Source of the DNA: Candidatus Brocadiaceae bacterium | GTDB lineage: Bacteria > Planctomycetota > Brocadiia > SM23-32 | Length of the DNA stretch: 9,758 bases | Direction of reading: 5' to 3' | Assembly: GCA_003567495.1 (NCBI GenBank) | Contig: PWZK01000299.1 | Coordinates: forward strand, 1 to 9,758 | In this document: positions 1-6,095 of the stretch, piece by piece | Layout: each line of letters starts with the position of its first letter | How positions within the stretch are numbered: the first letter of the stretch is position 1 | The notes under the pieces: generated by a model | The model's database searches: none | Seen by the model: only the letters and a program-made list of their open reading frames with translations | What the model was told of the DNA's origin: nothing | Program-made: the position numbers and the translations under genes

Positions 1-10
1 CCCGGGGCTA

Positions 11-62
11 CCTGCCTGCGCCGCAGCGCGGCAGGCAGGCGGGTGAGTCGGCCCTTCGGGCC
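11..62. repeat. GC-rich palindromes (CCTGCCTGC/GCAGGCAGG and GGCCC/GGGCC)
   Basis: Two short inverted repeats open the window. CCTGCCTGC at 11-19 pairs with GCAGGCAGG at 31-39 around an 11-nt GC-rich loop. GGCCC at 50-54 pairs with GGGCC at 58-62 around TTC. The first type recurs at 7942-7960 and in degenerate form at 8015-8046, so it is a dispersed intergenic repeat. Neither hairpin is followed by a T-run, so I do not call a terminator. I see no gene end in positions 1-137. Confidence 0.6.
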
Positions 63-92
63 TGTGATTGTGGTGCGGGCTTCTCTGTTTGC

Positions 93-137
93 CGTGCCGA
101 AGGCGCCCCATTTTCAGAGCGAAGTTTTGAAAAAGAA
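93..137. repeat. Partial copy of structured intergenic element (outer repeat, left)
   Basis: About 30 nt starting GCCGAAGGCGCC and ending TTTTCAGAGCGAAGT (about 97-125) match 4987-5015 essentially exactly. In the second copy they form two hairpins, GCGCC/GGCGC and ATTTTCAGAG/CTCTGAAAAT. Here the right arm of the second hairpin has decayed to TTTTGAAAAA and the first stem is reduced to GCC/GGC. The copy lies just outside the left large direct repeat; its partner lies outside the right one, in the same orientation. Confidence 0.65.
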
Positions 138-434
138 TTAATATAGCCAATCTAACATTTTTTTGTCGCTTTGGGAATTTTTTTCAGGTTGATATGGGTA
201 TGGGATTAAATTCAAAATTACAAATATCAAATAAATCTCAAATCAAAAATTGCAAATTTAAAACATGCCGGATGCGACGAAAATAACCGTAGGGGCAATC
301 CCCCGTGATTGCCCTGGTGCGAACGCCCGTGATGTTGGTCAACCACAGGGGGTTGCCCCTACGAGAAATGCGCTGTTGTTTACGGATGCCATTCAACATT
401 TTGAATTTTGATATTGTATTTTTGAATTTATTTG
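138..434. repeat. Large direct repeat R1 (left of the LRR/protease/xerD block)
   Basis: This 297-nt stretch is a direct copy of 4628-4935. By eye there are about 18 substitutions and two small indels (4 and 7 nt, both extra in the right copy), so identity is roughly 94%. In order it holds a unique-looking start (TTAATRTAGCCAATCTAAC), an AT-rich arm (about 210-264), the 74-bp palindromic core at 289-362, and the beginning of a second AT-rich arm that is an imperfect reverse complement of the first. The match to R2 stops at about 434, in the middle of that arm, where the Shine-Dalgarno of the LRR gene begins. R1 therefore looks like a right-truncated copy, and it provides the whole upstream region of the LRR gene. 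Confidence 0.9.
289..362. repeat. 74-bp palindromic core, MITE-like (copy 1)
   Basis: The ends are inverted repeats: GTAGGGGCAATCCCCC at the left and GGGGGTTGCCCCTAC at the right. Similarity extends about 26 bp inward with a few mismatches. There is no coding capacity. Identical ends occur at 4790-4863. This organisation, short with terminal inverted repeats inside AT-rich inverted arms, fits a non-autonomous mobile or REP-like intergenic element. No transposase is visible in the window. Confidence 0.75.
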
Positions 435-441
435 GAGGCGG
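434..441 (+). promoter_or_regulatory. Shine-Dalgarno GGAGG deciding the LRR start
   Basis: GGAGG at 434-438 lies 8 nt before ATG 447. It favours that start over an in-frame TTG at 432, which would overlap the ribosome site itself. The site sits exactly at the right end of repeat R1. Confidence 0.75.
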
Positions 442-446
442 TAATT

Positions 447-1691
447 ATGACAGGGATGGTTCACAACACAAAAGACGTAACGATAATGGAGCTGGATATC
501 GGGCATACTTCCTGGTATTGGTGCCATTACCGGGGCGAGCCGACCAAGGCGAATTTCTCGTTGCACAAGGGGATATTGTTTTTTTCTGCTTTTGTTTCTT
601 TTCGTATAGGGAAAAAAAAGATTCCGGTTGGCATTGATCTGTCCGATAAACAGGCCCAGCAATGGATAGTGAGTGCCCCGGCGCGCAGGTGCAGGTATAT
701 CAGGACGGTCAAAGTCGCGCGCGGCATGGATCTTGAATTCCTTTTGCATGTTCCAAATTTCCAAATTCTGGAATGCTTTAGTGCGGCGGCGGATAGGCTT
801 GAGGCTGTGACGCATCTTTTTTCAAAACTGAAAATGCTTTATCTGGCTTCTTGTTATGAGCTGGAGAATTTCGAGACATTTGCCGGCAGTGCGCCGCTGG
901 TACGGCTTTCAGTGGCCGATTGTGAGGATTTGAGCCGGCTCAGCGGGATTGAAAAGCTCCAGAACCTCGGAAGTTTTGAGCTTGTCAACTGCGATAACGT
1001 CTGGGAGATAGAGCCGATCGCTTACGCAAAAGATCTGCAAAAAATCGCAGTCCGAAACTGCGATAACGTGCATAACCTAAAGCCATTTGGCGTGCTGAAC
1101 CGGCTGCGGTGGCTTGAACTTTCACGGTGTAAGCAAATAAGAAGCATATCCCCCCTGCAAAGTCTCAATAAACTGCAACACCTGGATCTTTCAGATTGCC
1201 CGCGCCTTACCGACGTGTCGCCTATCTCGAAGCTGGTTAATATCAGGGAACTGTATCTTTTCGGCTGCAGAAACGTTAAAGACCTTCGGCCTCTTTATAA
1301 CCTGCGAAACGTAAGAAAACTGAGCCTGCCCCCTAAGGTTACCGACGATGACCTGCGGATGATAAGCATAAAATATAAATCTCAGCTTCTGGAACTGGAT
1401 TTGCGCAATTGCTCGCAAATATCTGAACTTTCTCCCGTTGAAGCGTTGCGAGAGCTTCGAAGCCTTAAACTGGCCGGATGCAGCCGGATAACGGATATAA
1501 ACGCTCTGGGCAAGTTATCCCGCCTCGAACACCTGGACCTGGCTGGTTGTCACTGCGTCACCGATCTGACCCCTCTGCTGGAGTTGGACGCCCTGAAAAA
1601 CCTTTATGTCGGCGGCTGCAACGGCCTGGATCGGGATCATATCGAGGACTTCGATCAAAAAACGCCGCGTTGTAAGGTACATATGGTCTAA
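447..1691 (+). CDS. Leucine-rich repeat protein with 13 cysteine-type 23-residue repeats
   Basis: A 414-residue protein with no signal peptide or membrane segment, probably cytoplasmic. Residues 1 to ~104 form an N-terminal region I do not recognise. From residue 105 to ~405 it is almost entirely tandem leucine-rich repeats, thirteen by my count, nearly all exactly 23 residues long. The pattern is LxxLxLxxCxx[IL]xx[IL]xP[IL]xxLxx, with the C at position 9 kept in most units. The ninth unit (289-313) is irregular: 25 residues, PPK instead of the Cys segment. A short tail ends in CKVHMV. LRR solenoids bind proteins; no enzymatic domain is visible, so the ligand is unknown. The protease gene follows 51 nt later on the same strand, with a hairpin between. 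The first ~350 nt of the gene look more AT-rich than the rest. The LRR assignment is secure; any signalling or scaffold role is inference. Confidence 0.9.
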   Translation: MTGMVHNTKDVTIMELDIGHTSWYWCHYRGEPTKANFSLHKGILFFSAFVSFRIGKKKIPVGIDLSDKQAQQWIVSAPARRCRYIRTVKVARGMDLEFLLHVPNFQILECFSAAADRLEAVTHLFSKLKMLYLASCYELENFETFAGSAPLVRLSVADCEDLSRLSGIEKLQNLGSFELVNCDNVWEIEPIAYAKDLQKIAVRNCDNVHNLKPFGVLNRLRWLELSRCKQIRSISPLQSLNKLQHLDLSDCPRLTDVSPISKLVNIRELYLFGCRNVKDLRPLYNLRNVRKLSLPPKVTDDDLRMISIKYKSQLLELDLRNCSQISELSPVEALRELRSLKLAGCSRITDINALGKLSRLEHLDLAGCHCVTDLTPLLELDALKNLYVGGCNGLDRDHIEDFDQKTPRCKVHMV

Positions 1692-1696
1692 CCCTG

Positions 1697-1732
1697 TAAT
1701 ACTTTTTCAAGACTTTGCTTGAAAAAGTATTA
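1697..1732. terminator. 15-bp perfect AT-rich hairpin between LRR and protease genes
   Basis: TAATACTTTTTCAAG (1697-1711) and CTTGAAAAAGTATTA (1718-1732) are perfect inverted repeats around the 6-nt loop ACTTTG. It starts 6 nt after the LRR stop and ends 10 nt before the protease ATG. There is no T-run after the stem (AGCGCTTA follows), so it is not a textbook Rho-independent terminator. It may be an mRNA processing or stability element, or a terminator of a lineage-specific type. The hairpin at 3346-3369 shares the ACTTTTT/AAAAAGT stem. Confidence 0.5.
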
Positions 1733-1742
1733 AGCGCTTATC

Positions 1743-3368
1743 ATGCAAGCAGAAAGCGACATGGCTGTTGAAACCGGCCGGGAACGCAGCGTTATCCCCA
1801 CGGTCAGGGTCATCATATGCATTGTGTTACTTCTGTGCACTGCTGCGGCATTCGGGCGTTTCGTTCCGCGCCCTCCGGTTGTCGATGCCTCGGCCGGGTT
1901 CCGGCTCACCGCGGCGGATATTGTGTCGTCGCAAAATGTAGTTGTTTTTGTGCTCGATTCTCCCCTGAACCCTTCATACGTGCGTGGGCACCATCCTGCC
2001 GGACCCGAGCTGGCATCGCACGGGAGTATGGTCGCACGAGTGCTGCGCAGTCATGCCAATGTTGCCGTGGTCGGGCTGCCGGCTGAAGATATTACGGGAC
2101 GAGCGGGAAAAAGAGAATTTCAGCATGCACTGGGCGTATGCCTGGCATATGCCCGCAAAAATCCGGAGGTAAGGGTTGTTCTGAATATAAGCCTCTCCCT
2201 TACTTCACCGGATCCGGAAATCATGTCCCGTCTGGAAGATCTGAGCAAAGCCGGCGTGGTGATAGTTGCCGCTGCCGGCAATGATGCATCCGAGACGCCC
2301 GTCTATCCCGCAGGACACGGGAGTGTTGTTGCCGTGGCAAGCTCTGAAGAATACGGTAAATCCCCTCATTCGAATTACGGCAGCCATATCGACATTTCCG
2401 CTTCAGGCGAGGCAAGTTTGCAAGAGCTCGCATTCCTTCCATACGGTCAAACACGAAAGATAATTGAGACCCGCGGCACCTCATACGCCGCTCCGCGCGT
2501 CAGCGCGGCGCTGGCCTATGCGCTCCAGAAACGTCCGGACTGGAGCGCTGCTCAGGCGCGGGATTTCGTTCTCGAAACGGCGTTGCCGATTGAAGACGAG
2601 CTTTATGAACGGGGAAAGCTCGGGGCCGGATATCTGGATATAGCCCGGGTGAAATCGGAGATTCATCGCCCGTATTTCTGGCTCCACCGCTTTTTGCCAT
2701 ACCTGGTAATCGCTTTGTTTGCAAGCGTATCCGTTTTGATCGTAATTATAAAAAAATTACCCGGACTTTTTTTAGCTCTTTTGTTCTGGCTCGGGGCTGC
2801 GCCTGCTTTTTTTATGATTGTCCTTGTACTTGGCCGCACACTATTTGCTATAAGAGCCGGGTGGCTCGCCGGGGAGGGCCCCTATATGTCTGCCGCACTG
2901 TTGAGCATATGCGGCTGCATGTGGTTTCTGAGACTGCGGCCGCGCGAAACTCTGCGAGCTCTGGCGCCGCCGGCCGCACTGGGTCTGCTTCTGGGAATTG
3001 CGGGAGCACCATACCCGATAAAAGGTGTGTTCATGACAGTTCTTTTTCCCGCCGCCACCGCGTTTTGGGAGCGAAAGGTGCGCGGGATAATATCGCATAT
3101 CGAAACTGTAGCGTGCGAGTCGGATGAAGCGGAGCTGTGCGAGTTTCTGGCCGGCGCCAGTGAAAAACATGGTGATCCGAGGATAAAAGAAACTATAATG
3201 AACTCCTTGCTCACTATTCCGCTCGAACATAGCGTGCCGTATCTTGAAACGCTTGTAGAAGAAGGCCGCCATGCTAAGGGCGCCAAAAAACTGATTGCGG
3301 CCCTGCCGGAGCCGGAGGATGACGGGGCCGATTGCCCCGACGACACCTACTTTTTTGAAAAAAAGTAG
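1743..3368 (+). CDS. Membrane-anchored subtilisin-family (S8) serine protease with polytopic C-terminal region
   Basis: 541 residues. A hydrophobic segment at ~20-37 is an N-terminal anchor or uncleaved signal. The S8 domain (~65-300) keeps all key residues: Asp72 (VFVLDSP), His93 (ASHGSMVA), oxyanion Asn180 (AAAGND) and Ser247 (RGTSYAAPRV). Asp and His are only 21 residues apart, compact for the family. Then come about five hydrophobic helices (~317-336, 339-365, 381-397, 406-421, 425-441) and a ~100-residue hydrophilic, probably helical tail. Positive charges at the N-terminus, KK337-338, RLRPRETLR (396-404) and ERKVRG (443-448) fit six membrane passes, with protease outside and both termini inside. 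Substrate unknown. The ATG at 1743 has no clear ribosome site; ATG 1761 is an alternative. The last codons lie inside a hairpin. It probably works with the LRR protein 51 nt upstream, which is inference. Confidence 0.88.
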   Translation: MQAESDMAVETGRERSVIPTVRVIICIVLLLCTAAAFGRFVPRPPVVDASAGFRLTAADIVSSQNVVVFVLDSPLNPSYVRGHHPAGPELASHGSMVARVLRSHANVAVVGLPAEDITGRAGKREFQHALGVCLAYARKNPEVRVVLNISLSLTSPDPEIMSRLEDLSKAGVVIVAAAGNDASETPVYPAGHGSVVAVASSEEYGKSPHSNYGSHIDISASGEASLQELAFLPYGQTRKIIETRGTSYAAPRVSAALAYALQKRPDWSAAQARDFVLETALPIEDELYERGKLGAGYLDIARVKSEIHRPYFWLHRFLPYLVIALFASVSVLIVIIKKLPGLFLALLFWLGAAPAFFMIVLVLGRTLFAIRAGWLAGEGPYMSAALLSICGCMWFLRLRPRETLRALAPPAALGLLLGIAGAPYPIKGVFMTVLFPAATAFWERKVRGIISHIETVACESDEAELCEFLAGASEKHGDPRIKETIMNSLLTIPLEHSVPYLETLVEEGRHAKGAKKLIAALPEPEDDGADCPDDTYFFEKK

Positions 3369-3369
3369 G
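3346..3369. terminator. Hairpin overlapping the protease stop codon
   Basis: CCTACTTTTTT (3346-3356) pairs with AAAAAAGTAGG (3359-3369) around a 2-nt centre. The stop codon TAG lies inside the right arm, so the last residues (TYFFEKK) are encoded by the hairpin. A run of A, not T, follows on the + strand. Its stem resembles the hairpin after the LRR gene, so both may be 3' ends of the same type. A further perfect 12-bp palindrome, AACTTTAAAGTT, follows at 3376-3387. Confidence 0.5.
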
Positions 3370-3458
3370 ACAAAAAACTTTAAAGTTGTGAAAGAGATCG
3401 GCCCGCTTTTTCACGCGTTCCTGGCGGTGTGAGGTGCGAAGCAATCAAACGCCAAAAT

Positions 3459-3550
3459 GGGTTCTGGGTTCTGGGTTATGGGTTATGGGTTCTGGGTTCT
3501 CGGTTACGGCAACGGCGAACTCAGAACTGAGAACTGAGAACCCGGAACCC
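3459..3550. repeat. Inverted heptad repeat (GGGTTCT family)
   Basis: Seven consecutive 7-nt units (GGGTTCT x2, GGGTTAT x2, GGGTTCT x2, CGGTTAC) occupy 3459-3507. After a 10-nt spacer, AACTCAG, AACTGAG, AACTGAG, AACCCGG and AACCC (3518-3550) run in the opposite orientation, so the block can fold as an imperfect hairpin. There is no spacer-repeat structure of a CRISPR and no coding potential. It occupies the 357-nt gap between the protease and xerD genes. The rest of the gap (3388-3458 and 3551-3725) shows no gene. Confidence 0.75.
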
Positions 3551-3629
3551 AATCGGGGACGCACCCGCAGGTAAACCGCCGTTTATAAGGCTCAGGTACA
3601 CACTGTGAAATTTGAAATGCCTCTAAAGT

Positions 3630-3657
3630 ATCGCTTAACATATACATTGTAAGCCTT
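3630..3657. other. Imperfect palindrome upstream of xerD, weakly dif-like
   Basis: GCTTAACA (3633-3640) and TTGTAAGC (3647-3654) are imperfect inverted repeats (6 of 8) around a 6-bp centre TATACA. Its reverse complement TGTATA equals the central region of E. coli dif. The 11-bp arms do not match dif arms well, so this could equally be an operator or chance. Confidence 0.2.
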
Positions 3658-3725
3658 TACATTGATTTTTGTTGTTGATTTGTGAAATATGCGGGTTAGA
3701 ACAAATTTGGTTATATGGTGATTTT

Positions 3726-4622
3726 ATGATGGAATCCGAGGAATATCTGGAACTTTTTATAGATTACTGCGCTTCCGAGTGCGGGCTGAGCAGGAGCACC
3801 CTTGAAGCATACCGGTCGGATATAAAAAAATTCCTGGCGGGACAATCTATCGACACACTTTCCTGCATCGAGCGGCTGGCGGTTAGCGACCTGGTTAATT
3901 TTGTCGAAAGCTCCCGCCAGGGTGGGCTTTCTCCGAACTCGGTGTGGCGTTGCGTAGTCGCCATAAGGATGTTTTTCCGTTTTCTCAAAATGGAGGGCTA
4001 CGTCGAAAATGACGCCGCCGAGCTGTTTGGGACGCCCAGGCTCTGGCGTAAGGTTCCGGAAATACTATCGACGGGGCAGGTGGATCAATTGCTGAACGCT
4101 CCGGACGGGAAAAAACCGCTCGAGATACGTGACCGCGCGATTTTAGAGGTGCTCTACGCCACGGGCTGTCGCGCCTCCGAGGTCTGCGGGCTCAATTCGG
4201 GCAGCGTGAATGCAGAATATGGTTTTTTAAGGTGCTATGGCAAAAGGGGTAAGGAACGCCTCATACCGATCGGGAAATCGGCTCTGGATGCACTGGACGA
4301 CTATTGTGAAAGAGTGCGGCCGAATCTGGCGCGTCTGGAAGGCGAGAAAGCTCTTTTCCTGACAAAATCCGGGCGGCGTATTGACCGGGGACTGGTATGG
4401 CGTGCAGTTAAAAAATATGCCGGGCGTATAGGTTTTGGACACAATATTTATCCTCATATGCTCCGCCACAGCTTTGCCACACACCTTCTCTCCGGCGGGG
4501 CGGACCTTCGTGCCATCCAGATGATGCTCGGCCATGCAGACATAGCCACCACCGAGATTTACAGCCACGTCGATCAAAAACGGCTCGTAAACAGCCATGC
4601 CCGCTTCCATCCCAGGGCGTAG
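3726..4622 (+). CDS. xerD: Tyrosine recombinase XerD
   Basis: Site-specific recombinase of the XerC/XerD pair that resolves chromosome dimers at dif during division. From ATG 3726 the protein is 298 residues, the same length as E. coli XerD. The catalytic set is complete: Arg149 (TGCRASE), Lys173 (YGKRGKER), His244 and Arg247 (PHMLRHSFATHLL), His270 (LGHADIATT) and nucleophile Tyr279 (EIYSHV). Residues 244, 247, 270 and 279 have the same numbers as in E. coli. The N-terminal ~105 residues are the SAM-like core-binding domain (STLEAYRSDIKKFL; AIRMFFRFL). ATG 3726 is chosen over an in-frame TTG at 3669 because it matches family length and has a weak GGTGA 4 nt upstream. Repeat R2 starts 5 nt after the stop. 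XerC cannot be excluded without an alignment, but the ending SHARFHPRA is typical of XerD. The bracketing repeats raise the question of an integrase role, but the sequence looks housekeeping. Confidence 0.9.
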   Translation: MMESEEYLELFIDYCASECGLSRSTLEAYRSDIKKFLAGQSIDTLSCIERLAVSDLVNFVESSRQGGLSPNSVWRCVVAIRMFFRFLKMEGYVENDAAELFGTPRLWRKVPEILSTGQVDQLLNAPDGKKPLEIRDRAILEVLYATGCRASEVCGLNSGSVNAEYGFLRCYGKRGKERLIPIGKSALDALDDYCERVRPNLARLEGEKALFLTKSGRRIDRGLVWRAVKKYAGRIGFGHNIYPHMLRHSFATHLLSGGADLRAIQMMLGHADIATTEIYSHVDQKRLVNSHARFHPRA

Positions 4623-4627
4623 GCTTC

Positions 4628-4935
4628 TTAATGTAGCCAATCTAACATTTTTTTGTCGCTTTGGGAATTTTTTATTTTCAGGTTGATATGGGTGTGGGAT
4701 TAAATTCAAAATTCAAAATTACAAATATCAAATAAATCTCAAATCCAAAATTGCAAATTCAAAACATGCCGGATGCGGCGAAAATAACCGTAGGGGCAAT
4801 CCCCCGTGATTGCCCTGGTGCGAATGCTCGCGATGTTGGGCAACCACAGGGGGTTGCCCCTACGGGAAATGCGTTGTTGTTGCCGGATGCCGTTCAACGT
4901 TTTGAATTTTGATATTATAATTTTGGATTTATTTG
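4628..4935. repeat. Large direct repeat R2 (right of the LRR/protease/xerD block)
   Basis: The second copy of the repeat at 138-434, same orientation, 308 nt because of two small insertions (ATTT near 4670 and a duplicated AAAATTC near 4710). It begins 5 nt after the xerD stop. Unlike R1 it continues through the complete right AT-rich arm to about 4963. That arm (4899-4963) is an imperfect reverse complement of the left arm (4702-4765), making one nested palindrome of about 260 bp. R2 is therefore the fuller copy. Confidence 0.9.
4790..4863. repeat. 74-bp palindromic core, MITE-like (copy 2)
   Basis: Same ends as the core at 289-362 (GTAGGGGCAATCCCCC and GGGGGTTGCCCCTAC), same length, a few internal substitutions around 4822-4840. 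The right terminal repeat here is slightly closer to the left one (GGGCAACC instead of GGTCAACC). Confidence 0.75.
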
Positions 4936-4959
4936 AAACTTGAGATTTCGAATTTGTAA

Positions 4960-5035
4960 TTTTCTCTGCGTATGCACAGTACTGCGCCGAAGGCGCCCCA
5001 TTTTCAGAGCGAAGTCTCTGAAAATGCATAGTATC
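4960..5035. repeat. Structured intergenic element with two internal hairpins
   Basis: TATGCA at 4971-4976 pairs with TGCATA at 5025-5030. Between them lie two perfect hairpins: GCGCC-GAA-GGCGC (4984-4996) and ATTTTCAGAG-CGAAGT-CTCTGAAAAT (5000-5025, which shares one base with the outer arm). The whole can be drawn as a three-way junction. The first 26 nt (4960-4985, containing GCGTATGCACAGTACTGC) recur exactly at 7981-8006. The hairpin part recurs at about 97-125. It is a dispersed element; whether it acts as RNA or DNA is unknown. Confidence 0.6.
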
Positions 5036-5109
5036 TTAATTGTAAAATTCTTGCTTTTTTGGCAAAAAGATTTAATTGAGACGCTGTAAGTGTTGTTTAC
5101 ATTTTTATT

Positions 5110-5147
5110 CGATCCCGATAGCGATCCCGATCCCGATCCCGATAGCG
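5110..5147. repeat. CGATCC-type short tandem repeat (left of inverted pair)
   Basis: A run of CGATCC/CGATAG hexamers. CGATCCCGATCCCGATAGCG at 5128-5147 is the exact reverse complement of 7621-7640, on the other side of the epimerase-like/mtaB pair. Positions 5036-5109 are AT-rich and show no gene. Confidence 0.75.
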
Positions 5148-5180
5148 ACTTCGGTTATATTGGAGAATAAGCAGGCCGTC

Positions 5181-6095
5181 TCATAGAAGCTTTTCGCACT
5201 GTTTGTTTACTCTCTCGAGTGAATCGGCGATTTGCTGCTCGGAGCCTGTTAATTCAATTCCCCGGAACACAAACCAGTGTTCGACGTGTTCGACGGCCTC
5301 TCCCGGAGCAAGCCGCGTCAGTGGGCCGAGTGATTCCATTTCCAGCATTTCTCCGTCAGTGAAGGTTTCGAAGGAACATCCGAAATCAGGATACGCTTCG
5401 CCGCTCTGATGGGCGTATTTTTTTACAAACAGCTGACTTCCCAGTGAATAATATGCGACCCCCGAGGTCAGTGCAAGTCCTATTTTCTGTGGCGTCGATG
5501 CGCCGGGCTCCTGGTGGAGTTTTATATATTTTTCTCCCCAGACCCAGCGCCGGTCATTCATCCTGGTGTAGGGCCACAACACGAGAGGATGTGATGGTGA
5601 AAGCCGTTCTCCATGCGGTTCGTACGGCGGCAGAGGGATTATGGCTTCTCCTCCGGGCGCCATGACGGTCAGCGCCCAGGCGGATAGCGTTATAGGCCAC
5701 AGATTCTGGTTTATTATGCGATGGGTGAGTTTTACATGAGGAGCGGAGTCGCTCAGGGCCAGGTCGATCTGTTTTTCAACGCCGGTGCTGCTTTCCACCT
5801 CCTGAATCGCCCTGAGGCCGCAGCTCAGCGGTCTGATGCGAACCGGATGGTTGTCGGGATGGTAGGTGCGCGGATGGGCTTCCGGTGCATGCCATAGCCG
5901 ATGCCCTCCGAATATTCGCCACTCTTTGCCACCGGTGAGCCCCATCATTTCAGGAAACTCTTTCAGCAGGTTCTCTTCGCCCGGAACCGCAAGTCTTATA
6001 ATCCGGGGTCCCACATCACCTGTGATGATAACCTCAAGGGTGTCGTTTGCCAATTTGTAACAATTACCCCATCCGCCGTATCTTATTTTTTCCAT
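5181..6095 (-). CDS. Aldose-1-epimerase-like (galactose mutarotase superfamily) protein
   Basis: 304 residues, no signal peptide, probably cytoplasmic. The sequence looks like the beta-rich galactose-mutarotase/carbohydrate-binding fold, in the branch of uncharacterised DUF4380-like proteins. Visible marks are ITGDVGPRIIRL (24-35), GGHRLWHAPE (63-72), LTHRIINQN (123-131) and a conserved-looking end, LEMESLGPLTRLAPGE and EHVEHW (251-274). Known members of the superfamily interconvert sugar anomers or bind sugars; substrate and activity here are not known. The start at 6095 (MEKIRYGG) is chosen because GGGGAG (6104-6109) lies 8 nt upstream. The longer in-frame start at 6134 would add 13 residues unlike the family. 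The gene is transcribed divergently from mtaB across a 122-nt gap. The fold assignment is from recognised motifs; the function is open. Confidence 0.75.
   Translation of the reverse strand: MEKIRYGGWGNCYKLANDTLEVIITGDVGPRIIRLAVPGEENLLKEFPEMMGLTGGKEWRIFGGHRLWHAPEAHPRTYHPDNHPVRIRPLSCGLRAIQEVESSTGVEKQIDLALSDSAPHVKLTHRIINQNLWPITLSAWALTVMAPGGEAIIPLPPYEPHGERLSPSHPLVLWPYTRMNDRRWVWGEKYIKLHQEPGASTPQKIGLALTSGVAYYSLGSQLFVKKYAHQSGEAYPDFGCSFETFTDGEMLEMESLGPLTRLAPGEAVEHVEHWFVFRGIELTGSEQQIADSLERVNKQCEKLL

Noticed and set aside
393..815. Open frame on the - strand over the start of the LRR gene
   Set aside because: It is antisense to the LRR N-terminal region and runs into repeat R1; no domain and no ribosome site.
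3459..3550. CRISPR array
   Set aside because: The repeated units are 7 nt, contiguous and without unique spacers; no cas gene is present.
3669..3725. Upstream TTG start for xerD
   Set aside because: It adds 19 residues (LLICEICGLEQIW...) not expected in XerD; ATG 3726 gives the exact family length.
3726..4622. Phage or integrative-element integrase
   Set aside because: Length and catalytic residue numbering match housekeeping XerD; no excisionase, phage genes or tRNA attachment site are nearby.
4227..4709. Open frame on the - strand over the xerD 3' half
   Set aside because: Shadow of xerD, with its first codons inside repeat R2.
4739..5029. Open frame on the - strand across repeat R2 and the structured element
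   Set aside because: Composed of AT-rich palindromic repeat sequence; a related AQYCAYAEK-like stretch appears wherever the 26-nt repeat occurs, so it is a by-product of the repeat.
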